Both the position numbers and the translations under genes were made by a program. A stretch of DNA of 64,000 nt from Lotus japonicus (Eukaryota > Streptophyta > Magnoliopsida > Fabales > Fabaceae): assembly GCF_012489685.1 (NCBI RefSeq), contig NC_080041.1:104191760-104255759 (forward strand), in the 5' to 3' direction. Positions within the stretch are counted from its first letter, which is position 1. Each line of letters begins with the position of its first letter. Shown here in pieces: positions 50,821 to 62,441 of the stretch. The notes beneath the pieces were generated by a model. That model was not told the DNA's origin and did no database searches. It saw only the letters and a list, made by a program, of their open reading frames with translations.

Positions 50821-52893
50821 TCAGACTGGTGGACGAATCTCATCAGTTGTCTTGTTGGCATCATCACCAGTTGGCTTGGATGCATCATCACCATTTTCAG
50901 CATTTTCTCCTCCCTTGGGAAAGTAGCAAGCATATAGTATGAGCTGAATAATTCCGGAGACTGCTCCTATACTGTTGCTAATCTGCAAGAATATACAAAC
51001 AGTTAAAAAAAATACATATATTTAACTAAGAGCTACTATAAGGCAATAAAGTCCCAAAAAATCAATTCAATTCACAAGTTAAAAGAGTTTCTCCGCACCA
51101 GAACATAAATGTCAAAGGGGTGGATGAGAGCATATGATGTCCAGCACACGCCGTTAAGGAAATTAGTAAGTGAGAGCCAGAATGGCATGTATTTCACACT
51201 TTTAGTTCTTATAACCTTCGCCTGTTCATAGGAGAGTAAAAAAAAATGTTATAGAATAAATTGCAATTACTATATGAAACCATACGTACACTTGTGGGAT
51301 AGAAATTAAAACTTACCATGATTGTAAGTGGAGAGGCATACATCATAATATTGAAGATGTCACAAATAATTCCAATCATTAGCGACCTATGTTTAGTGCC
51401 ATGCAGTCCAGGAACTAAGAGTGTGATGGCAACAATGACAGCAAAGAATACAAACTCGGCAGCAAGCCAACCTAGCACTTTTTTCTGAAATTTGGGAAGA
51501 GACAGTGATTATTAGAAAAGGAATAGCCACATTCAATTAAGCAGAACTTTGTTTGTGGACTTCAAATCTATAATTGGATAAATCAAAACCAAACATTACA
51601 AAATAAAGTTTCTCATCATCTTAGAAATACTCTTATTAATACACATGACTTGGAATATAATTAAATGAATATGGTTCCTAAAAGAAATTCAATGCAAATT
51701 AATTTTAAAGCATAAGGAGCATATTATAAATAAAAACTACTAAAATTGCCCTAATCTTAAATTAAAGAAAAATAGGATTCATAAGTTAAAAAGCTTCTAT
51801 TCAAATGAATTTTAAGTATGGGGAGCATATTGTAAATAAAAATTACTAAATATTAGTTTTAAAAACATAGTTCGGTATTTTTAACATAGATGACCACCAC
51901 AAAGTTGCTCTAAACCCTAAAAAGAGAAATTAAGCGTACGCACCCGTCCATTATTTGTGGCGTAGATGAAGAATATGAGGAGGTAGATGGACTCAATGAC
52001 AAGGCCAATGCCATTGATGGTCACCACTAAAAGACTGTTTGGGTGCACAAAGGGCATTCCATAAAATACCCAAAACGCACAATTTAGCAACGTAGCTAAG
52101 TAAGGATCAGGCTTGAACTCCTCCACATCCTTCTTCTTGATGATTTTGTAGAAAGTTGGACTGCAATAATAACAATTGGTTCAAATAACTCAATTTGAGA
52201 AATTCATGCATAATAAAATATTTTTGTCCCTATGAGTTTTACAAATTTTAATTTTATTAATCCCTATTTAAATTTCTTTGTAGTCTTCAAAAATTACACA
52301 CTTATGTAGATCTGTGATGAGGATTAAAAAGAAACTTTCTGTAAATAATTGATATTTTTTTTGAAAACCTTAGTATATATTTACTCAGGGCTTCTTTGAT
52401 TGGTTTTTAACCTTTCTGTATATAAAAAAAGTTTCAAAAACAATTTTTAAAATCTGAAAAAAAGTAATAATTTGAGGATATGAAAATAAAATAAAGGACC
52501 AATGTTTTAGTTAAAAAATTATTTTACAAAATACTAATCAAGTCAATAAGAAAAACAAAGTAACCACAAAACAGAGGGAAGAGAGAAATTTTACGCCGGT
52601 GAGAAGAACAAGCCGAAGGATATAACATTGCCTGCATACAAACGTGAACACTAATCAGAACACAAGCTAGCTAGGTGTAAATTTAATGTAGACTCGAATA
52701 CAGTTGAAACTAAATTCAAAGTATGTTGTTATTTTTTTAGTCAAAGAATCATGTTCTATTTGATGGAAGCAAAATTAAACTTAGAACAATCAATGAAAAT
52801 CAAAACCACATAGGCCAGAATCAAATTAAAGAGATGAAATAACGAACCTATAATGCCAACAATGGAACGTGCTAGTGCGGCGTGGGTCGGCAT
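50821..52893 (-). CDS. SWEET sugar transporter, clade II-like, copy A
   Basis: Exons on the complement: 52893-52848, 52631-52595, 52160-51944, 51484-51317, 51221-51099, 50982-50821; GT-AG, consistent phases, 250 residues. Six exons, including the 37-nt second exon, are typical of SWEET genes. Two MtN3/saliva repeats give seven membrane helices: first repeat [52 protein letters not shown]; second [36 protein letters not shown] short polar tail is rich in D, N and K. SWEETs carry sugars down their gradient across plasma or vacuolar membranes. The sequence resembles the SWEET4-8 group, often hexose carriers; substrate is inferred. Almost identical to copy B. Confidence 0.94.
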
Positions 52894-53607
52894 TCTTGAA
52901 CACTTTGTTTTGCAGAGATCAGGAAACACTCAAAGAGAGAAAAGAAGAAATTAAGAACAAGGAGTGGAATTAAGAAGCAAAAGAATGACTGAGCTTTGAA
53001 GCAGGCACTCAAACACTATATATAATAGAGGTTTTTATCTATTTATTTTTATCTTTGATAAGATAAGATTAAGAGTTGTTATTGTTATTAATCACTATCC
53101 ACTTAAAACTCGCAAATCTATCTTTCGGCTCAAGTCTCAACTGTTTTCAAACTTTTTACTATCTTTTTTGTGTTTTGGAATTAGTTTTAAATATGTTTAA
53201 TTTTTTTCATGAAAAGTATATATGATATGACTTTCTTATATAAGAGTTTCCTTTTTACTCTACTTCCTCCAAATCACGTCAAGCTTATGTTTTAACTCCG
53301 ATTCTTAATGATAATATTTTTCAATATTATCATATTAGGGACTTGATGAATATTAAAACGTGATAGAAGGCTTAATTTTTTTTAATAATGAAAGCTATAT
53401 CACATATATATAAATTTTCGATTTTATTTTTTATCATACTTCCGCCATATCATTATCTCTGATGTTTGTGTTTTTTTTTTTAGATCAAATTCTTAAGGGA
53501 CAAGTTAACTTTTTTTTGAATGAAATGGACAATTTAACTTTTTTTTTAAAGTGACAATTAACTTTAAACAAAAGAAAGAGAGTTAAATTATTCAACGGGA
53601 AAGTAAC

Positions 53608-54150
53608 CATTAAGATTTTAACAATAGTAGATTTAGATACTATTAGGGATTTAATTAATTTAAATATATAAATCAAAGGATTAAATGTAAAATAAAGAGG
53701 TAATTAATTTGAGTTAAGGATTTGAATTATGAATTTAATTTGAAGGTGAATTCAATTTTGATTTTAGGAATATACATAATATGAATTTTGAATCTAATTT
53801 GAATGTTAAATAATAAATAAATAACATTTAATTTGAATATTGTGTTTATTTAGTTAATGTACCAATTAAATTAGTATGAATCAATGATTTTTCAAAATTT
53901 TATTTTTTATTAATATTTTTAATTGTGTTTCTTTAATATTTTAAATGAAAAAAAAAATTCCATGTCAGCTCATTAATCCACGTGGCCATGCCACATGGGC
54001 CACCGGAGCTCCGGCGTTGACCCAGAGCTCCGAAGGGACCAAAACCAAATCTTTTGACAAAGGTTAGGGACTAAAGCCCACCTTTACTCCGACGAGGGAC
54101 GAAAACCAAGCATTTGGTAAAGGTTAGGGACCAAAAACTTATTTAAGCCT
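53608..54150. other. Spacer between duplication units, with an orphan MULE-like end
   Basis: 53608-53990 is AT-rich without features. About 53990-54149 reads, on the complement, as a legume-type MULE end (GGCTTAAATAAGTTTTTGGT, then several 'ccctaacc' and CACGTGG motifs). No partner end is found in the spacer, and it stops at the first base of unit B. Confidence 0.5.
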
Positions 54151-54370
54151 TCAAAGGATGACAGGTGAGTTCGTGAGGATAAAACCTTATATGTCCCAAA
54201 AACCTTGTGAGCGAGTGCGGAGTATATAAGATTTTTTTATAAATATAAAAATATTTTCATAAAACTTTTAAACTTTGAGGGTGCGTTTAAATTTTTAGGG
54301 CAGGGAAGGAGAAGACTTTAAACGGAAAGGGAATATAGGGTAAGTAAGAGGGAATGGTATTAGGTAAGGG

Positions 54371-55026
54371 GATTCAATGACACCCTTTTTATTTCTTGTT
54401 GTTGCGGAAGGCTTAGATGGTCTTTTGAGACAAGTAGTGGCAGCAAATAAATTTTCTGGCTTCAAGTTCGGCGTGGATAAGAGAATGGGAGTAGCTTCTT
54501 TACAGAATGTTGTGTCTAACAAATGCATCCTTAGATGCTTTGAAATGGTATCAAGGTTGATAGTAAACTTCTTTAAAAGTAAGCTTGCAAGCATTTATGT
54601 GGTGGATAGGGATCTCTTGAGCTCTGCAGTGCTTTTACATTCCAAATCATGCCCATTCCATTTGTTTATCTTGAGCTACCAATGGGGGTAACTGAGTCCT
54701 GAGAATATCATCCCAATGTGACCTTATCATTAGAAGATTGCAGGGTAAACTTTCACTGTGGAAACAAAAGCATATTTCATTTTGGAGGGAAAATTTTCTT
54801 AATAAAGAGTGTCTTGACATCTATCCCACTTTACTATTTAATCTTTCTTCAAAGTCCCAACATAGGAGATTAACAAGAGTAGGAGACTCATAAAGAATTT
54901 TCTGTGGGGAGGACAAGAAGGTAAGTCAAAAATTGCTTGAGTTAGTTGAATAAAATATGCAGGGCGAATGAGGAGGGCGAGTTTAGAGATAAAGGAATGA
55001 GGTTTCTTATAACAAGGCACTCCTTA
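54371..55026 (+). pseudogene. LINE reverse transcriptase relic in unit B
   Basis: Copy of the relic at 43521, with one small difference that keeps 104 codons open (TPFLFLVVAEGLDGLLRQ through NVVSNKCILRCFEMVS). Still broken downstream. It was duplicated together with the SWEET gene. Confidence 0.78.
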
Positions 55027-55410
55027 TAGCATCTCCAATGCAAGGTTCTTAGTTCTTATTTTGGAGTTAAGAACTAAGAACTTTACCATTGGAGGTGCTG
55101 ACATGGACTCCTTAGTTCTTAAAAATAAGAACTCATCTTATATAAGGAGTTTTGCTTTTTGAGTTTTTAGCTTAAAATATTAATTATTTCTCTCTCATAC
55201 AAATTACTTTATTACTTTATGAATTTTGTTTTATTACTTTATGAAAATAAAAAGTATAATTAATGTGGTTGGTGGGACCAAATGAATAGTGGTAAAAACT
55301 AAAAAACTAAGAACTCATAGTTGGAGCAAAATTGCTTGAGAGTTGCTTAAACACATGCATGTGGCAATACAGGCCCACATGAATAGTGCTAAGAACTAAG
55401 AAATAAGAAC
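55027..55410. mobile_element. MITE-like insertion specific to unit B
   Basis: 384 bp that replace 32 bp of unit A. The phrase TTAGTTCTTA or its complement TAAGAACTAA recurs at least four times (about 55046, 55066, 55110, 55390), and catctccaatg near the left with ggagc near 55323 resembles common plant MITEs. Exact ends are unclear because the target was altered. Confidence 0.55.
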
Positions 55411-55424
55411 CAGAGCTTTTACTC

Positions 55425-55480
55425 ACGAGTAATCTAACTTTTTTATTTTTTTTTTTTGATGGAAACGAGTAATCTAACTT
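55425..55480 (-). mobile_element. 24-bp LINE tail insertion with 16-bp target duplication
   Basis: ACGAGTAATCTAACTT occurs at 55425-55440 and 55465-55480. Between them the complement reads TTCCATC followed by an A-rich tail. Unit A has the single uninterrupted site (cacgagaaatctaactttgat). A poly(A) preceded by ATC is how the nearby LINE ends (TTATCAAAAAAAAA). Confidence 0.85.
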
Positions 55481-55887
55481 TGATATTAAAAGATGAGAAA
55501 TATTTAATTTAGTCCATACAATTTTTTACTTGGTTTGGGTCACGAACTTTTAATCCAGATTTTTTTTTGCATCGCTATTTTTAGGAAAAGGAAAAAAATT
55601 GCTACTTCATAGTGTTTATTGTTTGAATAAAACTTCAATCATTTTTGTAGAAACTAGATTTTTACTCAAGTTAAAGTCAAAACATTTGAACGAAAATTAC
55701 AACAAAACAAAAGTAACTTGAGATTTAAAAAAAAATGACATGAGAAATTCGAAACTATTCATAAAACACAACAAGATCGAGACATATAAAAAAATGTGTT
55801 GTCATCCTATTCAAAATTATAAAATCTAGAAAAAAATTAAATGCTTAAAATAAAATAAAAGAAAAACATTCTATATCAGAGATGTCT

Positions 55888-57973
55888 TCAGACTGGTGGA
55901 CGAATCTCATCAGTTGTCTTGTTGGCATCATCACCAGTTGGCTTGGATGCATCATCACCATTTTCAGCATTTTCTCCTCCCTTGCGAAAGTAGCAAGCAT
56001 ATAGTATGAGCTGAATAATTCCGGAGACTGCTCCTATACTGTTGCTAATCTGCAAGAATATACAAACAGTTAAAAAAAATACATATATTTAACTAAGAGC
56101 TACTATAAGGCAATAAAGTCCCAAAAAATCAATTCAATTCACAAGTTAAAAGAGTTTCTCCGCACCAGAACATAAATGTCAAAGGGGTGGATGAGAGCAT
56201 ATGATGTCCAGCACACGCCGTTAAGGAAATTAGTAAGTGAGAGCCAGAATGGCATGTATTTCACACTTTTAGTTCTTATAACCTTCGCCTGTTCATAGGA
56301 GAGTAAAAAAAAATGTTATAGAATAAATTGCAATTACTATATGAAACCATACGTACACTTGTGGGATAGAAATTAAAACTTACCATGATTGTAAGTGGAG
56401 AGGCATACATCATAATATTGAAGATGTCACAAATAATTCCAATCATTAGCGACCTATGTTTAGTGCCATGCAGTCCAGGAACTAAGAGTGTGATGGCAAC
56501 AATGACAGCAAAGAATACAAACTCGGCAGCAAGCCAACCTAGCACTTTTTTCTGAAATTTGGGAAGAGACAGTGATTATTAGAAAAGGAATAGCCACATT
56601 CAATTAAGCAGAACTTTGTTTGTGGACTTCAAATCTATAATTGGATAAATCAAAACCAAACATTACAAAATAAAGTTTCTCATCATCTTAGAAATATTCT
56701 TATTAATACACATGACTTGGAATATAATTAAATGAATATGGTTCCTAAAAGAAATTCAATGCAAATTAATTTTAAAACATAAGGAGCATATTTAATAAAA
56801 AAAATAACATAAGGAGCATATTTATTATAAATAAAAACTACTAAAATTGCCCTAATCTTAAATTAAATAAAATAAAGAAAAATAGGATTCATAAGTTAAA
56901 AACCTTCTATTCAAATTAATTAAGTATGGGGAGCATATTGTAAATAAAAATTACTAAATATTAGTTTTAAAAACATAGTTCCGTATTTTTAACATAGATG
57001 ACCACCACAAAGTTGCTCTAAACCCTAAAATGAGAAATTAAGCATACGCACCCGTCCTTTATTTGTAGCGTAGATGAAGAATATGAGGAGGTAGATGGAC
57101 TCGATGACAAGGCCAATGCCATTGATGGTCACCACTAAAAGACTGTTTGGGTGCACAAAGGGCATTCCATAAAATACCCAAAACGCACAATTTAGCAACG
57201 TAGCTAAGTAAGGATCAGGCTTGAACTCCTCCACATCCTTCTTCTTGATAATTTTGTAGAAAGTTGGACTGCAATAATAACAATTGGTTCAAATAATTAA
57301 CTCAATTTGAGAAATTCATGCATAATAAAATATTTTTGTCCCTATGAGTTTTACAAATTTTAATTTTATTAATCCCTATTATGTAGATCTGTAATGAGGA
57401 TTAAAAAGAAACTTTCTGTAAATAATTGATATTTTGTTTGAAAACTTTAGTATATATTTACTCAGGGCTTCTTTGATTGGTTTTTAACCTTTCTGTATAT
57501 AAAAAAAGTTTCAAAAACAATTTTTAAAATCTGAAAAAAAAGTAATAATTTGAGAATATGAAAATAAAATAAAGGACCAATGTTTTAGTTAAAAAATTAT
57601 TTTACAAAATACGAATCAAGTCAATAAGAAAAACAAAGTAACCACAAAACAGAGGGAAAGAGAGAAATTTTACGCGGGTGAGAAGAACAAGCCGAAGGAG
57701 ATAACATTGCCTGCATACAAACGTGAACAGTATTCAGAACACAAGCTAGCTAGGTGTAAATTTAATGTAGACTCGAATACAGTTGAAACTAAATTCAAAG
57801 TATGTTGTTATTTTTTTTAATCAAAGAATCATGTTCTATTTGATGGAAGCAAAATTAAACTTAGAACAATCAATGAAAATCAAAACCACATAGGCCAGAA
57901 TCAAATTAAAGAGATGAAATAACGAACCTATAATGCCAACAATGGAACGTGCTAGTGCGGCGTGGGTCGGCAT
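55888..57973 (-). CDS. SWEET sugar transporter, clade II-like, copy B
   Basis: Exons on the complement: 57973-57928, 57710-57674, 57268-57052, 56551-56384, 56288-56166, 56049-55888; all splice sites kept, 250 residues. Compared with copy A only two amino acids differ: Asn to Lys in the cytosolic loop just before exon 4 (ATNKGR) and Pro to Arg after the last helix (CYFRKG). At least four further coding changes are silent, and introns differ by small indels. The promoter region is duplicated too (homology continues about 780 bp upstream of the ATG), so expression may be shared. Function as for copy A. Confidence 0.94.
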
Positions 57974-58296
57974 TCTTGAACACTTTGTTTTGCAGAGATC
58001 AGGAAACACTCAAAGAGAGAAAAGAAGAAATTAAGAACAAGGAGTGGAATTAAGAAGCAAAAGAATGACTGAGCTTTGAAGCAGGCACTCAAACACTATA
58101 TATAATAGAGGTTTTTATCTATTTATTTTTATCTTTGGATAGATAAGATTAAGATTTAAGAGTTATTATTGTGATTAATCATTATCACTTAAAACTCGCA
58201 AATCTATCTTTCGGCTCAAGTCTCAACTGTTTTCAAACTTTTTACTATCTTTTTTGTGTTTTGGAATTAGTTTTAAATATGTTTAATTTTTTTCAT

Positions 58297-58302
<6 letters not shown>

Positions 58303-58339
<37 letters not shown>
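58303..58339. repeat. (TA)n microsatellite upstream of SWEET-B
   Basis: About 18 TA units lie 330 bp upstream of the SWEET-B start. In unit A the same place has only a short tatata, and in B a 'gaaaggtatata' phrase is duplicated around the tract. Confidence 0.9.
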
Positions 58340-58342
<3 letters not shown>

Positions 58343-58750
58343 TTGAAAGTGAAAGGTATATATGATATGACTTTCTTATATAAGAGTTTCCTTTTTACTC
58401 TACTTCCTCCAAATCACGTCAAGCTTATGTTTTAACTCCGATTCTTAATGATAATATTTTTTCAATATTATCATATTAGGGACTTGATGAATAATAAAAC
58501 GTGATAGAAGGCTTAATTTTTTTTGAATAATGAAAGCTATATCACATATAAATTTTCGATTTTATTTTTTATCTACTTCCGCCACATCATTATCTCTGAT
58601 GTTTGTGTTTTTTTTTTAGATCAAATTCTTAATGGACAAGTTAACTTTTTTTTAATGAAATGGACAATTTAACTTTTTTTTTTGAAAGTGACAATTTAAT
58701 TTAACTTTAAACAAAAGAAAGAGAGTTAAATTATTCAACGGGAAAGTAAC

Positions 58751-59859
58751 AAAAGGGGGTAGAATGTTGCGCGGCCTAATTGGCGGTGGATGAAAGCCGG
58801 GACTGCGGTGGGTGACTCATGCAGTGGTGCTTGGCGCTCTTCTGTTACGGGTTGCTGGATCCGTCAGAGAATATCGAGAGGACGCTAGCGCCACGCCCAC
58901 CAATTTTATTGACTGGTCTCAATCATTAAAACTTCCACCGCTCAACCACGACTCACCGTCTTTCCCGTGCTCCACTTGTTTTTACACTCCTAGATCTAAT
59001 GGACCCTTTTCCCTTTCTAATTGCGCTGTTCTTACTTTCCATTTTCCATTTTGTTAATTTCAATCAACAAGGTTTCAATTGTTGAATAAAAGATCAAGAT
59101 TCAATTTATCAATTTGAAGCCCGTGGATGTGGTGATGGCAATTGGCAAGCCGGTGAGCATTATTCTCTGGTACACAACAAAGAAAGATTGGTAGCGATTC
59201 AGGGGAAATTGATGGTCACGTGTTTACTCAATTAAAATAAACTAGGTCCATCCGATTTAAATAAAATGAATGGTTTAGATTGAGTGTAAGAGTGTAAGAT
59301 TTAAATGGTGTAAACTGAGTCCTCCTCTTTTAAATTTTAAATTACTGATTATTTCAAAAATTTCTTAATAAATTGATTATAATTAAATGATATATAAACA
59401 TTATACTATGTGGGTTTTGTAATTAATAAATTCCAATATTTTCAATTTTAATAATAAAATAAATGATTTCAAAATACTTAATTCCTTAAATAAAGAATTA
59501 CGATAATTATATATATATATATGTGTGTATTAAATAGTAGTTAAGAATTATACCTAAATGACTAAATCAATATATTTAAATACTTATCAAAACTAGTAGC
59601 CTTGATGATCCTCTGACGTAGTTGTTCCATTATTGTCTAGGGATGCTTTAGTTTTGTAGTTTTGTATTTATTTCGCATTCAAAAAATAAAAGACTAGGAA
59701 TACGAATTCACCAAAATTGATTTTAAAGGGATTCTTAAACATTTTTTTTTTAGTTTTTCCCCTCTTCTAAAATCTCAAACAATTCAGATCGGTAAATATC
59801 AAATACTTATCAAATTCCACCACTTTAACTGATCACACTACACTCATTTTGTGTTGTTG
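58751..59859. other. Intergenic with a GC-richer unassigned stretch
   Basis: 58760-59060 is GC-richer and has an 81-codon open frame (58812-59057) that I do not recognise; it may be a gene fragment. The rest is AT-rich, with a short (TA)n near 59507. Confidence 0.35.
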
Positions 59860-60727
59860 ATTTTTTTTTCTTCGAAAAATTAACAAAACAGGAAACAAAA
59901 ACTAAGGAACAGCTAAAGAGTCTTGCAACAACAAAACTTCTAATGTCGGAGCCGGATGCTCCAACAACTGAACTCCAAGAATAGCCATTGAAGACGATGT
60001 CTTTACCACTCCAAGAATACCATCCAATCTACAACGACATTACCATCTTGGTGCACCCAAGCCAGTCTAACGATTCATTGCGGGTCAAGAAGGCCACGAA
60101 TTCCCTGGAGAAGCAAGGCTTGCTCATGAAAACGCCAAGAGCTAGCACTCTTTAGCACAACAACCAAATTGGAACAATCTACCTCACAATACACATTTTG
60201 ATAGCCTTGGTTCCAAGCGGGCAAGAGGCCTTTTCACAGCGTCGTTGCCTCTGCTGTGAACAAATCACCACCAAGCCCACACCACATAAAACCCCCATGC
60301 CAAGCTCCATTGTTGTCGCGAAGAAGCCCGCCGCCTCCCATGATTCCATCCTCCTCTCGGAAGCTCCCATCAGTATTTATTTTGATTGAACTCACAGGAG
60401 GAGCTCGCCACCGTTTGCACAACCAATCAGCGCCATCATCCACCTTAGCCACACTGGCAAACTGTTTGAAATCATCGTACTAATCATGTCGGACTTTAAG
60501 CAGCGTCAATCAGCCACGGATTCTGGTCTAAGAGTACATTATTCCTCCACTTCCACACTCCCCATACCCCGGCCAAGAACCGTATAGCATGAGCTCCCCT
60601 TAACTGCTCACAGAACCAAACATGGAGGTTCATAACCCAGAAATTTGGTCAGGTCCAAGCACCATGCCTTCCCCAAATGTCTCGAGAGGGAGGACAATCC
60701 CTCAAGCAAGGAAACAGTCCTCCATGT
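59860..60727 (-). pseudogene. LINE-type relic with RNase H domain, minus strand
   Basis: On the complement, 60720-60500 reads in broken frames as the linker before RNase H (motif WKWRNN). 60452-60234 reads as its first half (SSIKINTDGSFREEDGIMGG, GGLLRDNNGAWHGGF, FTAEATTL). After that, frame breaks lead to LVVVL and WVHQDGNVVVDWM near 60050. A T-run at 59858-59868 on the plus strand would be the poly(A). It is inactive. Confidence 0.78.
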
Positions 60728-62000
60728 TGATGTTATTTTGATCATATGATTATAATTTATTTAAATTTATGTATCACGTAACTTATCTAATCATATTCAG
60801 AACATATTAAATATCTAAACGAAAATCTAATTTAATTTTATATACGTAATTTTCAAAATGTAACTAAAAAATAAATTGATATATAAGTTTATTTAATTAA
60901 AAGGATAAATTTAATATGACACCTGACATAAAAACCTTTGTCTCATTGCCTAGCCTCCCTCATGCTTTGGTTTAGCCAATTTCTTCCATCTCATCCGATG
61001 GATCTTCCTGGAAGTCAAATCTCCACTCTAAAAGAATTTGTTTATCATTTGTTCAATCAGGGAGCATATGGAATTTGGTAGAGGAAACACCCCATGATAT
61101 AGAAGGGGATTGTTGTTATGGTGTGAAGGGGTATACCTCACAGTTATGCCATGATCAGAGAGCGTCCTCTCAAATATTTTTTTATAACACCACATTTGAT
61201 TAGGATTAAACTACATTAGTGGATGACACCACATCTTTCACCAAAATCTTAAGGCAATGAGTGTATGTATCCTCTCCTTCAACTCTAGATAAAGCTTTCG
61301 CCTTTCAACCATTCAAATTCTTTACACTCAATCTCCAACAAAGCTAAAAATTTGTTATTTTGATTTATCAATAATGGCAGACAATCCTTATCAAAGCTTT
61401 GTGCTAATTTTACTTTGTTCTTTTAAGTTAAAATATGTATGTAATTATAAACAGTAATGCTATTGAGCATGACAATTTTTCGTGACGACTCCACATGACC
61501 AGTTAGGTGTGTTTTTGGGTTATTTAATTTCTTATTTTATTATATTTGTAAAAAAAAAAAAACTTTATTTACGATTTTTAAAACAAAATTCCACAGTCGT
61601 TCAATAGTTGTGCACCTCCCTATTGTGTGCAATAGCATTACTGAATTATAAAATTGTAAATAACTAAATACCATAGCATATAAGTAAAATATATTCATGT
61701 CATGACTTAAAGAAAAAGGAAATGAAAATAAATATGGGACTGCGACTAACTAAAATACCCTAAATTCGTGGCATTATATTTCAGTATAGTCGAGCTTTGT
61801 CAGCATGACAAATGAATTCATAATTTTAGTGACTTTTAGGTTATGTATTATATTTGAGTTTAGTTAGGTTGACTCCAGTAAAAAATGTTGAATTCCAAGT
61901 TCTAAATTTCAAATTCGCGGCATCTCAGAATGGTCGAGCTTTGTTAGCTTGACGAATGAAGTCACAATTTTTGTAATTTTTAGGTTGAGAAAAAAAGATG
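60728..62000. other. Intergenic, nothing recognised
   Basis: AT-rich with no supported gene. A phrase with 'gtcgagctttgt(c/t)agc(a/t)tgac(a/g)aatgaa' occurs twice (about 61790 and 61925), a weak local duplication. Confidence 0.45.
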
Positions 62001-62158
62001 ATGCACCGACCGGTGTAAAGTTTTTTTACACCGTCAATCAATTAGATTTTAAGAATGTGTCACGTCAATTAATGAAATTGAATAAAAAGAGAGATTTTCT
62101 CACATCCTTGAAATCTAATTAGTTAACGGTGTAAAAAAACTTTACACCGTGAGTGCAT
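62001..62158. mobile_element. Small MITE with nested palindromes
   Basis: Inverted ends ATGCAC...GTGCAT contain the palindrome GGTGTAAAG-TTTTTTTACACC on each side and pair over about 50 bp (to aattagattt). The 158-bp size and foldback form indicate a MITE. The target duplication is not clear. Confidence 0.75.
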
Positions 62159-62252
62159 AGAAATTAAATTTTTTTTTTGGTACAAAGTCATAGTTTAAGG
62201 TTAATTCCATGTAAAAAAAGGGACACTACTGAAATGCCACGAATTTGAGGGT

Positions 62253-62438
62253 ACAGTCAGGCAGCTTGCTGAAGTGATGATTGAGGCATATTCAGAGTTA
62301 AGCAAAGAACAACCTCCTGAAATATCAACACTTGATGTAAGATCGAAGGTATTTTATGGAGAGGGATACGATGGCAGTGACAAAAGAACTCCTGACATGA
62401 ACGTAATAAATCATGCCATGGAGGGTCTACATGCTGCC
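62253..62438 (+). pseudogene. Fragment resembling UDP-apiose/UDP-xylose synthase
   Basis: A 62-codon frame reads TVRQLAEVMIEAYSEL, then VFYGEGYDGSDKRTPDMNVIN, then diverges and stops at 62439. The FYGEGYDDSDKRIPDM block is characteristic of the C-terminal part of plant AXS (NAD-dependent conversion of UDP-glucuronate to UDP-apiose and UDP-xylose). The catalytic Rossmann domain is absent, and no other exon is found nearby. It is probably a dispersed gene fragment. Identification is from memory of the family. Confidence 0.7.
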
Positions 62439-62441
62439 TAG

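Larger units (their letters stand above)
43301..53607. repeat. Segmental duplication, unit A (SWEET-A, split by Helitron)
   Basis: It begins tcaaaggatgacaggtgag and ends attcaacgggaaagtaac; both edges recur in unit B. Without the Helitron (44502-50644) the unit is about 4.2 kb. It carries a LINE relic, AT-rich sequence and one SWEET gene. The copies are in direct orientation, 543 bp apart. Confidence 0.9.
54151..58750. repeat. Segmental duplication, unit B (SWEET-B, no Helitron)
   Basis: Direct copy of unit A, about 4.6 kb. Specific to B: a 384-bp insertion at 55027-55410, a 24-bp LINE tail at 55441-55464, and a long (TA)n tract at 58303-58339. Lacking in B: the Helitron. Introns and flanks are otherwise almost identical, so the duplication is recent. 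Confidence 0.92.

Noticed and set aside
58171..58365. 64-codon frame with an alternating Tyr-Ile tail
   Set aside because: The tail is simply the (TA)n microsatellite.
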